Positions 1 through 6,812 of a stretch of 15,134 nucleotides of DNA are shown here, one piece after another (within the stretch, counting starts at the first letter, position 1; each line of letters begins with the position of its first letter). Origin of the DNA: Cyanobacteria bacterium UBA11153 (GTDB lineage: Bacteria > Cyanobacteriota > Cyanobacteriia > Cyanobacteriales > Coleofasciculaceae); contig DOIX01000371.1 of assembly GCA_003511885.1 (NCBI GenBank), positions 10,392-25,525 of the forward strand, read 5' to 3'. Under the pieces are notes generated by a model that did not search any database, had not been told where the DNA came from, and saw nothing but the letters and a program-made list of their open reading frames with translations. A program made the position numbers and the translations under genes.

Positions 1-20
1 TCAACTGTCAACTGTCAACT
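1..20. repeat. Heptamer tandem repeat (TCAACTG)n, cut by window edge
   Basis: The window opens with two full copies and one partial copy of the 7-bp unit TCAACTG, ending 3 nt before the first gene's ATG. Short tandem heptamers are common in filamentous cyanobacterial genomes. The array probably continues upstream. It sits where the ribosome binding site of the next gene would lie, and no Shine-Dalgarno sequence is visible there. Confidence 0.7.
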
Positions 21-23
21 AAT

Positions 24-2594
24 ATGATTCAGACTACTTATATTTTCTATCTCAAAGTGCAACGAGTGGAAAACACCTGTTTATTTGAACTATCTTGGGG
101 ACAAGGGCAACAACTGGGAGTAACTTTACCTTATCCAGAAAATCTGACTAGATTGTACCAGGAATGGAGTAGCGTTTATCTGAGTTTTTATAAGGAGGCG
201 TTGCGGGGAAGAGTGGGGAAAACGGGTAGTTTGGGTGTTCCCCCTATTGATTGGCACGCCAAATTGGTACAAGCTGAAGCTACTTTGCTCTATGAATTTC
301 ATCAATGGTTGCGCAGCGCCGAATTATTTGAAATTCGTTCCCGGATGGCGCAGGTGCTGGGGGAATGGGGAATGGAGAATCGGGGGAAAGGGGATAATTT
401 CGAGCCGCGCCCTAATTCTTACTCCTCACTCCCGATAACTGAAGTGTTTCTGACTTGCAATCCTTTAGAAATTGCGCGGTTACCTTGGGAAGCTTGGGAA
501 ATTGGGATGGAGTTTGGGGCAAGGGGTAGAATTCGGATTGTGCGGATGCCTGTAAATATTCAGGGTACAACCGTGACACCGAGAAATCGCGGGCATCGGG
601 TGAGGGTGTTGGCGATTTTGGGAGATGATACTGGATTAGATTTTAAGGCAGATAAGGAGGCGGTGCGATCGCTATCTGGAATTGCCGATATTCATTTTAT
701 GGGCTGGCAACCGGGAACGGATGTTCATGCACTGAAAGCGCAAATTGTCAAGACTCTTGCGGATGAGAAGGGTTGGGATATTTTATTTTTTGCAGGCCAT
801 AGTAATGAGACGAGCTTGACTGGGGGAGAATTTGCGATCGCACCTGGTAATTCGTTGCTGTTACAGGAGATTGAAGGTTCGCTGATAATAGCCAAGGAAA
901 GAGGATTGCAGTTTGCGATCTTTAATTCTTGCAATGGGATGAGTATTGCTAATCGTCTCATCGATTTAGGTTTAAGTCAAGTGGCGGTAATGCGGGAGCC
1001 GATTCACAATCAGGTGGCGCAGGAGTTTTTGTTGCGGTTTCTGGCGAGTTTGGCTGAATATAAGGATGTTGGCGAGTCTCTCTTGTCAGCTTGTCAATAT
1101 CTGAAATTGGAAAAGCATTTGACTTATCCTAGTGCTTATCTGATTCCTTCTTTATTTTGCCATCCTCATGCGCCCTTGTTTAGAATTAAGCCTTTTGGGA
1201 ATAAGGAAAGGCTCAAGCATTTACTTCCGAGAAAAAAAGAAGCCATAGCACTTGCTATTTTCATCGCGACTAGTTGGCAGTTACCTGTCCAAGATATATT
1301 ATTAGAACAAAGGGTATTAACTCAGGCACGCTATCGTCAGTTTACCCATCAATTACCCGAAGCCAAACAGCCTCCTGTTTTACTCGTACAAATTGACGAA
1401 GAATCCATTAAAAAAGCCGGAATTTACGATCCCAAACCAATGAATCGGCGCTATTTAGCCCAATTAGTAGATAAATTGACAGCACTGGATGCTAAAGTAG
1501 TAGGAATTGATTATCTCCTGGATCGCTATCAAAAAGAAAACGATCCCTATCTTGCCCAAGCTATCCAAACATCTATCACCAAAAATCAAACTTGGTTCGT
1601 ATTTGGCATCACCCGAAAAGATGGAGGCGGTTGGTTTAACCTCTTGCCAGATTTTGCCAATAAAAACTGGAGTTTGCAAGGAGATGTCATGTTACTCTTT
1701 GCCCAAAGAATATCCCATGTCACCTTAGTACCGAGGAAATCTACCGATCCAAGAAACTTACCCTTTGCCTACCTATTATCCTTAGCATATTGGAGTAATT
1801 TCGTCAGCGATAACCAACCACCTCAACCACAATTACCATCTTCAGTTAATTGGCTATCTCAAATAAAAACCTACATCAACGAGGAAACTGACGAAGATTA
1901 TAAAAATCTCTTCTCCTCCACAGCAAGATTACAAAATATAACCAACTTTGCTTATCAATATAATCAGCGGTGGTTGCATCCAATTCTTGACTTCTCCATT
2001 CCGCCCAATCGAGTTTATCAAAGACTACCAGCTTGGCAATTACTAGATACTCGCCCAGATACCCTTAAACTCAATTTAACACAAAATGGGGAACAAAAAA
2101 GAATCAAAAAACAACCAATTATCATAATTGCACCAGGAGGTTATGGCGAAGCAGGTGTAGCAGCAGAAGGAGAAGATAACTTTCCCGTGCCAGGAGGTTT
2201 GAGGTATTGGCGCGATCGCGAAAATCCCCCTGATTTACGTCAATTATTCCCTGGTAGCGAAGTTCATGCCTATCTCATCCATCATTTTCTCACCCAGCGC
2301 CTAGTCGTACCAATTCCCGATTTATGGTTAGTTGGAGTAGCTGCTTTATTAGGAAAATTGATAGTATTGAATTGGAAACAAGGAACAGAAGCACGACAAA
2401 AAAAGTCCGAGCGGTTATGGGGATTTATCGTACCATTAGGTAATCGTAAATCTTTTCTATTGATGGTAGCTGCAACAGGATTTTATGGATTAGTCAGCTT
2501 GCAGTTGTACATTACCGGAGCCTTACTATTACCTTTCGCCATCCCAGTAACCACATTTTGGACTTATCTTGTCCTCGATTTATTCACCCAATAA
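24..2594 (+). CDS. CHAT-CHASE2 membrane protein (putative caspase-like protease fused to an extracytoplasmic sensor)
   Basis: An 856-aa fusion. The N-terminal half (about residues 130-390) looks like a CHAT domain, a caspase-related cysteine protease fold. His259 in FFAGHSNE and Cys303 in FNSCNG are at the expected catalytic dyad positions. After a weak hydrophobic stretch (about 406-424), residues about 430-765 resemble CHASE2, a sensor usually exposed outside the cytoplasm. Recognisable parts are VLLVQIDEESI and the segment ending VVGIDYLLD. Hydrophobic segments at about 764-782, 798-826 and 828-852 close the protein. The likely layout is a cytoplasmic protease and an external sensor. CHAT-CHASE2 fusions are frequent in cyanobacteria, but substrate and ligand are unknown. 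The ATG at 24 is the first in frame in the window and lacks a clear ribosome binding site. Residues about 113-135 come from G-rich then C-rich DNA that looks like inserted repeat. The downstream partner gene starts 4 nt after the stop. Confidence 0.85.
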   Translation: MIQTTYIFYLKVQRVENTCLFELSWGQGQQLGVTLPYPENLTRLYQEWSSVYLSFYKEALRGRVGKTGSLGVPPIDWHAKLVQAEATLLYEFHQWLRSAELFEIRSRMAQVLGEWGMENRGKGDNFEPRPNSYSSLPITEVFLTCNPLEIARLPWEAWEIGMEFGARGRIRIVRMPVNIQGTTVTPRNRGHRVRVLAILGDDTGLDFKADKEAVRSLSGIADIHFMGWQPGTDVHALKAQIVKTLADEKGWDILFFAGHSNETSLTGGEFAIAPGNSLLLQEIEGSLIIAKERGLQFAIFNSCNGMSIANRLIDLGLSQVAVMREPIHNQVAQEFLLRFLASLAEYKDVGESLLSACQYLKLEKHLTYPSAYLIPSLFCHPHAPLFRIKPFGNKERLKHLLPRKKEAIALAIFIATSWQLPVQDILLEQRVLTQARYRQFTHQLPEAKQPPVLLVQIDEESIKKAGIYDPKPMNRRYLAQLVDKLTALDAKVVGIDYLLDRYQKENDPYLAQAIQTSITKNQTWFVFGITRKDGGGWFNLLPDFANKNWSLQGDVMLLFAQRISHVTLVPRKSTDPRNLPFAYLLSLAYWSNFVSDNQPPQPQLPSSVNWLSQIKTYINEETDEDYKNLFSSTARLQNITNFAYQYNQRWLHPILDFSIPPNRVYQRLPAWQLLDTRPDTLKLNLTQNGEQKRIKKQPIIIIAPGGYGEAGVAAEGEDNFPVPGGLRYWRDRENPPDLRQLFPGSEVHAYLIHHFLTQRLVVPIPDLWLVGVAALLGKLIVLNWKQGTEARQKKSERLWGFIVPLGNRKSFLLMVAATGFYGLVSLQLYITGALLLPFAIPVTTFWTYLVLDLFTQ

Positions 2595-2598
2595 TTTT

Positions 2599-3330
2599 AT
2601 GTTTAGATTCAATCAGATTCTCTCAAAATTTTTGCTAACAATCATCCTCATCACATCTCTCCCAACTAGACTAGAAGCGACAGAGAATCGAGGACACAAC
2701 AATTCTTCACTCCCTAAATCTACTAAAATCAAAGACTTAGCAAAATCTTGGCAAGAATTATTAAATAATTTGTTCAATAATAAAGATAAAGATAATCCAC
2801 CTCCAGGAACACCTGGTAATGGAATTGCCAGGGGTAATATCTGCCCAATCACACCATTTTCCAAACATAATACCACAGAAATATGGACTAATCGCCCTTT
2901 ATTTGTTTGGCGCGGTATCTTAGGTAAAATTGGCGTAAAACTTGCCAATAGTCAAGATCTACTCTGGAGTCAAACAGTCGATGAAACAGATAATCGCTTT
3001 CCTTACACCGGACCGGCTTTAACACCAGGTAAAAATTACGAATGGGTAATTTTTATTAGCCAAAATGGGAATAATCCGGCAATGAAAATTCCCTTTAAAG
3101 TAATAGACAATCAAGAAAGATCTCAAATTAGATTAGACTTAATTATCCTAGGCATACAACTTCAAGAAAAAGGCACAACTTCTGAAGAATTTACCTTAGA
3201 GATAGCCAAATACTTTGCCGAAAAAGAACTTTGGAATGATGTTTTGCAACAAATCTACAGCATAGAAAATCCTTCAGAAGACCTCCAAAACATTATCCCA
3301 GAAATTTCCACAGAATTATGTTCCGGTTAA
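2599..3330 (+). CDS. Secreted cyanobacterial protein of unknown function, partner of CHAT-CHASE2
   Basis: With the ATG at 2599 the protein has 243 aa. It begins with a good signal peptide: MFRFNQ, a hydrophobic core at residues 9-22, and probable cleavage after LEA at 25-27. I chose this start for that reason. An in-frame ATG at 2569 would add ten residues and overlap the previous gene. A linker (28-75) leads to a core with RGNICPI, IWTNRPLFVW, LLWSQTV and FPYTGPALTPGKNYEW, a probable beta-sandwich. I recall this pattern, including the helical tail with YFAEKELW and a conserved late Cys, from cyanobacterial secreted proteins (some labelled DUF928) encoded near CHAT proteins. That match is from memory. 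Cys82 and Cys241 could form a disulfide. The close coupling to the preceding gene suggests co-transcription and a role outside the cytoplasm, perhaps with the CHASE2 sensor. Function is not known. Confidence 0.75.
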   Translation: MFRFNQILSKFLLTIILITSLPTRLEATENRGHNNSSLPKSTKIKDLAKSWQELLNNLFNNKDKDNPPPGTPGNGIARGNICPITPFSKHNTTEIWTNRPLFVWRGILGKIGVKLANSQDLLWSQTVDETDNRFPYTGPALTPGKNYEWVIFISQNGNNPAMKIPFKVIDNQERSQIRLDLIILGIQLQEKGTTSEEFTLEIAKYFAEKELWNDVLQQIYSIENPSEDLQNIIPEISTELCSG

Positions 3331-3728
3331 GGTGCGGCATAGCATAAAGGAAAAGCAGACTTTTTTAAGTTTTACTTTTTACCTAATTTGGGTAATAGTG
3401 AATTGCTAATTATTGGTAAGCTGCTGCTCATTTAAACTGTATATTTTCCATTTAGGAAAAAATCGCTTAAACCCTCTCCCCTGCTCAAGATCCCCCCTGC
3501 GAGCCTGCTCTCAAAACAGATTCTTAAAAGCGTAGCAGCTTATTACTAAAAATCTTGATCTTCATTCTCCTCCTTCTCCTCCTTGTCTCCCCCATCCCGC
3601 TTGTCCCCCTTGTCCCCCTTGTCCCCCTTGTCCCCCTTATCCCTCGCTATACCTCTTCCCTGCATAAGCTCAAAAGTATCAGAGATATAACTAAGTAGGG
3701 AATAGACGATCTACAATCGAGGTGCAAC
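3331..3728. other. Intergenic gap with C-rich tandem repeat
   Basis: No credible gene was seen. The first 150 nt are AT-rich, with no clear terminator hairpin after the preceding gene. From about 3560 the strand turns pyrimidine-rich, and 3601-3636 holds four perfect copies of the 9-mer TTGTCCCCC followed by one degenerate copy (3637-3645). A 9-bp inverted repeat, TAAGCTGCT at 3417-3425 and AGCAGCTTA at 3534-3542, spans 108 nt and is probably chance. A ribosome binding site (GAGG, 3719-3722) ends the gap. Confidence 0.7.
3601..3645. repeat. 9-bp tandem repeat TTGTCCCCC, four copies plus a degenerate fifth
   Basis: Four exact copies lie at 3601-3609, 3610-3618, 3619-3627 and 3628-3636, then TTATCCCTC at 3637-3645. 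On the - strand this gives a run of GGGGG tracts every 9 nt, which could form a G-quadruplex. It lies about 85 nt upstream of the next gene's start. Confidence 0.9.
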
Positions 3729-4256
3729 ATGAACTCTACCAATAACTCTTCTCCCCAAACCACCCCCCATGACTCAGGCAAATCTCGCGCCAATGTCCCC
3801 CTGGATTTGTTTAAAAGCGGACATTTGATTGCCCTCAAGCCTAACTGTTGCGGAGGTATTATTATCCAAAAACCCTTTTATGCTGATTTTGTGGGAAATG
3901 GTGCAGCAGTTGGTGGCGGATTTGATATTAACTGTATTTCAGTATATGTAATCGGCAAAGTTGAATTTTACGCACCTGCGACATACCTGCAAAGGCAGGA
4001 AGCATTTCATAGACGCATTTCCTACAGCAAAATGCTCCAAAAAATCCTAGAAATGCCATCACCTATTCATCGTGCTTGTGTTATGTTAAATAAATTATCT
4101 CAACAGTTTGGAGACGATGGGATTAAACAGATTCCTTCAGAATTAATTGCTCAGTTAGCAGGAACCCTAACTCATACTGTAGACATGGTTCGACACCAAT
4201 ATTTTACTGATACCCAGACAGCGCCAAAAAATTCAGTTAGCTGTACCAGAAGTTGA
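3729..4256 (+). CDS. Unknown 175-aa protein, possibly a divergent Crp-family regulator
   Basis: The start is supported by GAGG at 3719-3722, 6 nt before the ATG. The first 25 residues are Ser/Asn/Thr-rich and probably disordered. Residues about 28-90 contain short beta-like segments rich in Gly and Val. Residues about 92-160 form helices. The end of this part, with LNKLSQQFGDDG, QIPSELIAQLAG and THTVDMVRHQYF, has the spacing of the C-terminal winged helix of cyanobacterial Crp-type regulators. In those, an aromatic-Gly turn precedes a helix-turn-helix opening with a pattern like P-L-T-x-x-x-L-A. The likeness is by eye, and the N-terminal part is too short for a standard cyclic-nucleotide domain. 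Several Cys residues (a CC pair near 40, others near 68, 115 and 172) do not form a recognisable metal motif. If not a regulator, this is an uncharacterised cyanobacterial protein. Confidence 0.55.
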   Translation: MNSTNNSSPQTTPHDSGKSRANVPLDLFKSGHLIALKPNCCGGIIIQKPFYADFVGNGAAVGGGFDINCISVYVIGKVEFYAPATYLQRQEAFHRRISYSKMLQKILEMPSPIHRACVMLNKLSQQFGDDGIKQIPSELIAQLAGTLTHTVDMVRHQYFTDTQTAPKNSVSCTRS

Positions 4257-4295
4257 CTGTAAATTTTTTCATATTTCCCATCCTTGATTTAACAG

Positions 4296-4337
4296 TCTGA
4301 CGCACCCTCTGAAACAGTATAGTTTTAGTGCGTCAGA
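4296..4337. terminator. Hairpin between convergent genes, likely bidirectional terminator
   Basis: A perfect 10-bp inverted repeat, TCTGACGCAC at 4296-4305 and GTGCGTCAGA at 4328-4337, encloses a 22-nt loop. It sits between the ends of two convergent genes (stops at 4256 and 4349). A T-run is weak on both sides, so termination is inferred from position and symmetry. Confidence 0.6.
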
Positions 4338-4348
4338 AATTAAACTTA

Positions 4349-4783
4349 TTACTCTTGAGCCTTGAGAATAACTTTCGCTAAACCTGGAACAGCATCTTCA
4401 ACATGTTTGTTAACAGATTTACGCAATTTGCCGTATATTGCTGTTACCGTCTTATTATTTGATTTTTCGATCCGAGCATCTGTAATACCGAGCAAACTAT
4501 CGGATACGCGAGATTTATTGTTGCTAAAATAATCTACTGGATCTCCCGATTGAACACCTTCACTCCATAAGGGATCGAGGACAACTAGGGCTTCTGGCAA
4601 TAGATGCTCTAACACTTTTGTAATGTATCCAGGACTAATACCTTTAATTGCGGAGTATCCAGCTTTCAAAGCCAGCCCAGAAACTCCACCCATAGATGCA
4701 ACTTGAGTATCGATTAATTTAGCAAGGTCAGCTACTAAAGTATCTTTCTTCTTCGCGTCACCTAGTAAATTGCTTAGACTCAT
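4349..4783 (-). CDS. DUF6918-like protein of unknown function
   Basis: A 144-aa soluble, mainly helical protein with no signal peptide or membrane segment. The order MSLSNLLGDAKK, VADLAKLIDTQV, GLALKAGYSAIKGI, a central VVLDPLW, LLGITDARIEKSNNKTV and a closing HVEDAVPGLAKVI matches what I recall of the DUF6918 family. Those are small proteins of actinobacteria and cyanobacteria with no assigned function. The family name is from memory. A GGAGA ribosome binding site (4793-4797 on the opposite strand) lies about 10 nt before the ATG. Its own promoter and an inverted repeat at the expected transcription start are listed separately, which suggests single-gene regulated expression. It is convergent with the 175-aa gene and divergent from the pentapeptide gene. 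Confidence 0.75.
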   Translation of the reverse strand: MSLSNLLGDAKKKDTLVADLAKLIDTQVASMGGVSGLALKAGYSAIKGISPGYITKVLEHLLPEALVVLDPLWSEGVQSGDPVDYFSNNKSRVSDSLLGITDARIEKSNNKTVTAIYGKLRKSVNKHVEDAVPGLAKVILKAQE

Positions 4784-4807
4784 CTTGATTATTCTCCATT
4801 CAAAATA

Positions 4808-4823
4808 TGAAACTTTAGTTTCA
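4808..4823. promoter_or_regulatory. Inverted repeat at transcription start, possible operator
   Basis: TGAAACT-TT-AGTTTCA is a perfect 7+2+7 inverted repeat. The -10 box of the DUF6918-like gene is at 4829-4834 (- strand), so transcription should start within or next to this repeat. A repressor bound here would block initiation. The repeat could instead act as a hairpin in the leader RNA. Confidence 0.5.
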
Positions 4824-4828
4824 GAACT

Positions 4829-4857
4829 ATCCTATTCAATATTGGTAGATACGTCAA
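4829..4857 (-). promoter_or_regulatory. Sigma70-type promoter of the DUF6918-like gene
   Basis: Read on the - strand, TTGACG (4857-4852) and TAGGAT (4834-4829) are separated by exactly 17 nt. This is close to the consensus for group 1 sigma factors. The expected start is near 4822, giving a leader of about 40 nt. Confidence 0.65.
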
Positions 4858-5038
4858 GCGATCTTTCCACAAGTATAGCCTCGGAGCAAGCTAGCTGACA
4901 ATGGTAGCATTAGGTCGAGAATAAATTACTTTAGCCAGAGCAAACTATTTTACCCAAAAACAAAGTTGTTCTGATGGCAGGGCAAGAAGTATGCAGTTTT
5001 TGATAGACTATAGAGTAAAGCTCAGGTAAATAATTAAT

Positions 5039-5767
5039 ATGGATGCGGATGAACTTCTCAGACGATATGCGACAGGCGAACGAGATTTTACCCATATAGA
5101 CTTATCGGCGGTGAATCTGCGGGAAGCTAACTTAGTCAGTGTAGATCTCAGCGGTGCTAACTTAAGCAATAGCGATCTCCGGGAAGCACGATTAGGACAA
5201 GCTAAACTCTTTCAGGCTAATCTCGCAGGGGCTAATCTCAGTGAAACTATCCTCTGGGGTACAGACTTAAGTGAAGCCAATCTCTACCAAACTGAGTTGC
5301 GCGAGGCTGATTTGAGTGGTGCTAAATTGATTAAAGCTCAATTAAAGGAAACAAGACTAATCAAAGCCTTTTTTTGTGGTGCTAATTTAAGTAGTGCTAA
5401 TTTAGCGAAAGCAATTTTATTTGAGGCAGACTTACGCCCAAGCTCAGATCAACAGACTGATTTAGGATACGCAAATTTGAGCGATGCCGATTTGAGTTAT
5501 GCCAATTTGGGTGGTGTTATGCTCCAAGGTGCTAACTTAAATGGCGCAAAATTGTGTCGGGCAATTTTAGAAGTTCGGGGCATTGATAAATCTTATCAGA
5601 CCAACCTGAGTCGTGCAAATTTACGAGGAGCAGATTTGAGTTATGCCAATCTAGATGGGGTGAATTTGGAACAAGCAGATTTGCTCGGAGCAGATATCAC
5701 TCGCGCTGTCCTCTCCAATGCTAACCTGAAAGGAGCAATTATGCCAGATGGAAGTATTCATGAATAG
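5039..5767 (+). CDS. Pentapeptide-repeat protein
   Basis: A 242-aa protein made almost entirely of A(D/N)LXX repeats from about residue 20 to 235, as in VNLREANL, ANLSNSDL and ADLSYANL. This predicts a right-handed quadrilateral beta-helix of about ten coils. A short N-terminal segment (MDADELLRRYATGERDF) precedes it. Two places break the repeat: about 134-142 (PSSDQQTDL) and about 178-190 (EVRGIDKSYQTNL), probably loops. The C-terminus IMPDGSIHE is a common ending in cyanobacterial members. There is no signal peptide, so it is likely cytoplasmic. Such proteins are abundant in cyanobacteria and mostly of unknown role; a few in other bacteria mimic DNA and bind gyrase, which cannot be judged here. 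The ribosome binding site is weak (AGG at 5024-5026), with a possible -10 box TATAGA at 5009-5014. Confidence 0.93.
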   Translation: MDADELLRRYATGERDFTHIDLSAVNLREANLVSVDLSGANLSNSDLREARLGQAKLFQANLAGANLSETILWGTDLSEANLYQTELREADLSGAKLIKAQLKETRLIKAFFCGANLSSANLAKAILFEADLRPSSDQQTDLGYANLSDADLSYANLGGVMLQGANLNGAKLCRAILEVRGIDKSYQTNLSRANLRGADLSYANLDGVNLEQADLLGADITRAVLSNANLKGAIMPDGSIHE

Positions 5768-5777
5768 CCTTCTCCCA

Positions 5778-5823
5778 GCATTCATCCCGCGCTCCCCTAG
5801 GGGTGATACGTGGGGATGAATGC
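5778..5823. terminator. Nested palindrome after the pentapeptide gene, repeat-like terminator
   Basis: A perfect 11-bp inverted repeat, GCATTCATCCC at 5778-5788 and GGGATGAATGC at 5813-5823, encloses a second palindrome CCCCTAGGGG (5794-5803). TTTTT follows at 5833-5837, so it can act as a terminator 10 nt after the stop codon. The nested design resembles small dispersed repeats of cyanobacterial genomes, and genome copies are likely. Confidence 0.6.
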
Positions 5824-5922
5824 CCGATTCTGTTTTTGCAGAACTGCTAGATTCTACAGGCCATATTGTACATAATATAAAGAAATGTTAAATATATCCC
5901 CACATTAATCGCTAATTAGTTG

Positions 5923-5928
5923 TATAGT
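5923..5928 (+). promoter_or_regulatory. Possible -10 box of the heme oxygenase gene
   Basis: TATAGT in the context TTGTATAGTG lies about 110 nt upstream of the heme oxygenase start. No convincing -35 box is seen 16-18 nt upstream. That would fit an activator-dependent promoter but does not show one. The leader would be about 100 nt. Confidence 0.3.
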
Positions 5929-6002
5929 GTCTTAAGGCTCTACTGATACCAGCCTATACCACACCCCTGGGAAGCATTGGGTTTTCTACCCTCTTGCTTT
6001 AG

Positions 6003-6018
6003 ATGGGGTTTACCCCAT
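6003..6018 (+). promoter_or_regulatory. Inverted repeat just upstream of the heme oxygenase ribosome binding site
   Basis: ATGGGGT-TT-ACCCCAT is a perfect 7+2+7 inverted repeat ending 6 nt before the GAGG ribosome binding site (6025-6028). A weaker related element, GGGT-TTTCT-ACCC, lies at 5979-5991. The pair could be regulator sites, or leader hairpins that affect ribosome access. Confidence 0.45.
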
Positions 6019-6034
6019 ATTGAAGAGGTGATTT

Positions 6035-6685
6035 ATGAGCAGTAATTTAGCTGCCAAACTGCAAATCGGTACACAAGAAGCTCATACTAATGCCGAACAT
6101 ACTGATTTCATGAGACGTTTTCTCAAAGGTGCTGTCGATAAAAATACCTTTGGTAAATTATTGGGTAATTTGTATTACATTTACAATCAATTAGAAGCGG
6201 AACTGAGGTGTTATCAAAACCATCCTTGGATCAGTCCCATTTATTTTCCCAAACTCAATCGTACAGCTAGCTTGGAACAAGATCTGACGTTCTTCTATGG
6301 CGAAAACTGGCGCGACAAAATAACGCCAACTGCGGCTGCCCAAGCCTATATTTCTCGGATTCGAGAGTTATCTGCTATTGAACCAGTTTTATTGATTGCT
6401 CATGCTTACACCCGGTACATGGGAGATCTATCTGGGGGTCAGATGTTGAAAACAATTTCTGAGTCAGCTTTGGGTTTAGAAAACGATCGAGGTGTCAGTT
6501 TCTATGAGTTTAAGGAAATTAAGGATCTGAGTGATTTTAAAGCTAAATATCGAGCGGGATTAGATAGCGTAGAAGTTGATGAAGATCTGGCAGATAAGAT
6601 AGTTGAAGAAGCTAATATTGCTTTCAATCTGAATATTCAACTTCTGCGAGAATTGGAGAAAAGTTTAGTAGCAGTAGTTAACTAA
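6035..6685 (+). CDS. ho: Heme oxygenase (biliverdin-forming, ferredoxin-dependent)
   Basis: The enzyme opens heme with O2 and reduced ferredoxin to give biliverdin, CO and iron, the first step to phycobilins and phytochrome chromophores. It acts in the cytoplasm. The 216-aa protein has the proximal heme ligand at His17 (TQEAHTNAEH) and the family blocks FLKGAVDK, LYYIYNQLEAEL, IYFPKLNR, SLEQDL and FYGENW. The distal-helix motif YTRYMGDLSGGQ is at about 127-138, and EEANIAFNLN near the end. It stops at the final core helix, about 24-34 residues shorter than Synechocystis HO1 (240 aa) and HO2 (250 aa). The missing part is the variable tail. GAGG at 6025-6028 supports the start. The next gene, a desaturase, also uses O2, and the next beyond encodes a microaerobic D1. 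This suggests the low-oxygen HO2-type paralogue, but residues alone do not prove that. Confidence 0.95.
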   Translation: MSSNLAAKLQIGTQEAHTNAEHTDFMRRFLKGAVDKNTFGKLLGNLYYIYNQLEAELRCYQNHPWISPIYFPKLNRTASLEQDLTFFYGENWRDKITPTAAAQAYISRIRELSAIEPVLLIAHAYTRYMGDLSGGQMLKTISESALGLENDRGVSFYEFKEIKDLSDFKAKYRAGLDSVEVDEDLADKIVEEANIAFNLNIQLLRELEKSLVAVVN

Positions 6686-6812
6686 ATTTTCATATCGCTC
6701 AAAACCAGAGAAAACCTGTACCATCAATTTCCCGAAAGTCTGTAAAAGTTATACCCAATCGGGATCGTTCCACCTATAACTCAAATTTTAGGGTATCATT
6801 CAAACAATCATT

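Noticed and set aside
3601..3645. 9-bp tandem repeat as an origin of replication (iterons)
   Set aside because: The unit is too short and C-rich, with no DnaA boxes or replication gene nearby.
3647..3838. 63-aa - strand open frame over the start of the 175-aa gene
   Set aside because: It overlaps a gene with a good ribosome binding site and reads through the C-rich repeat.
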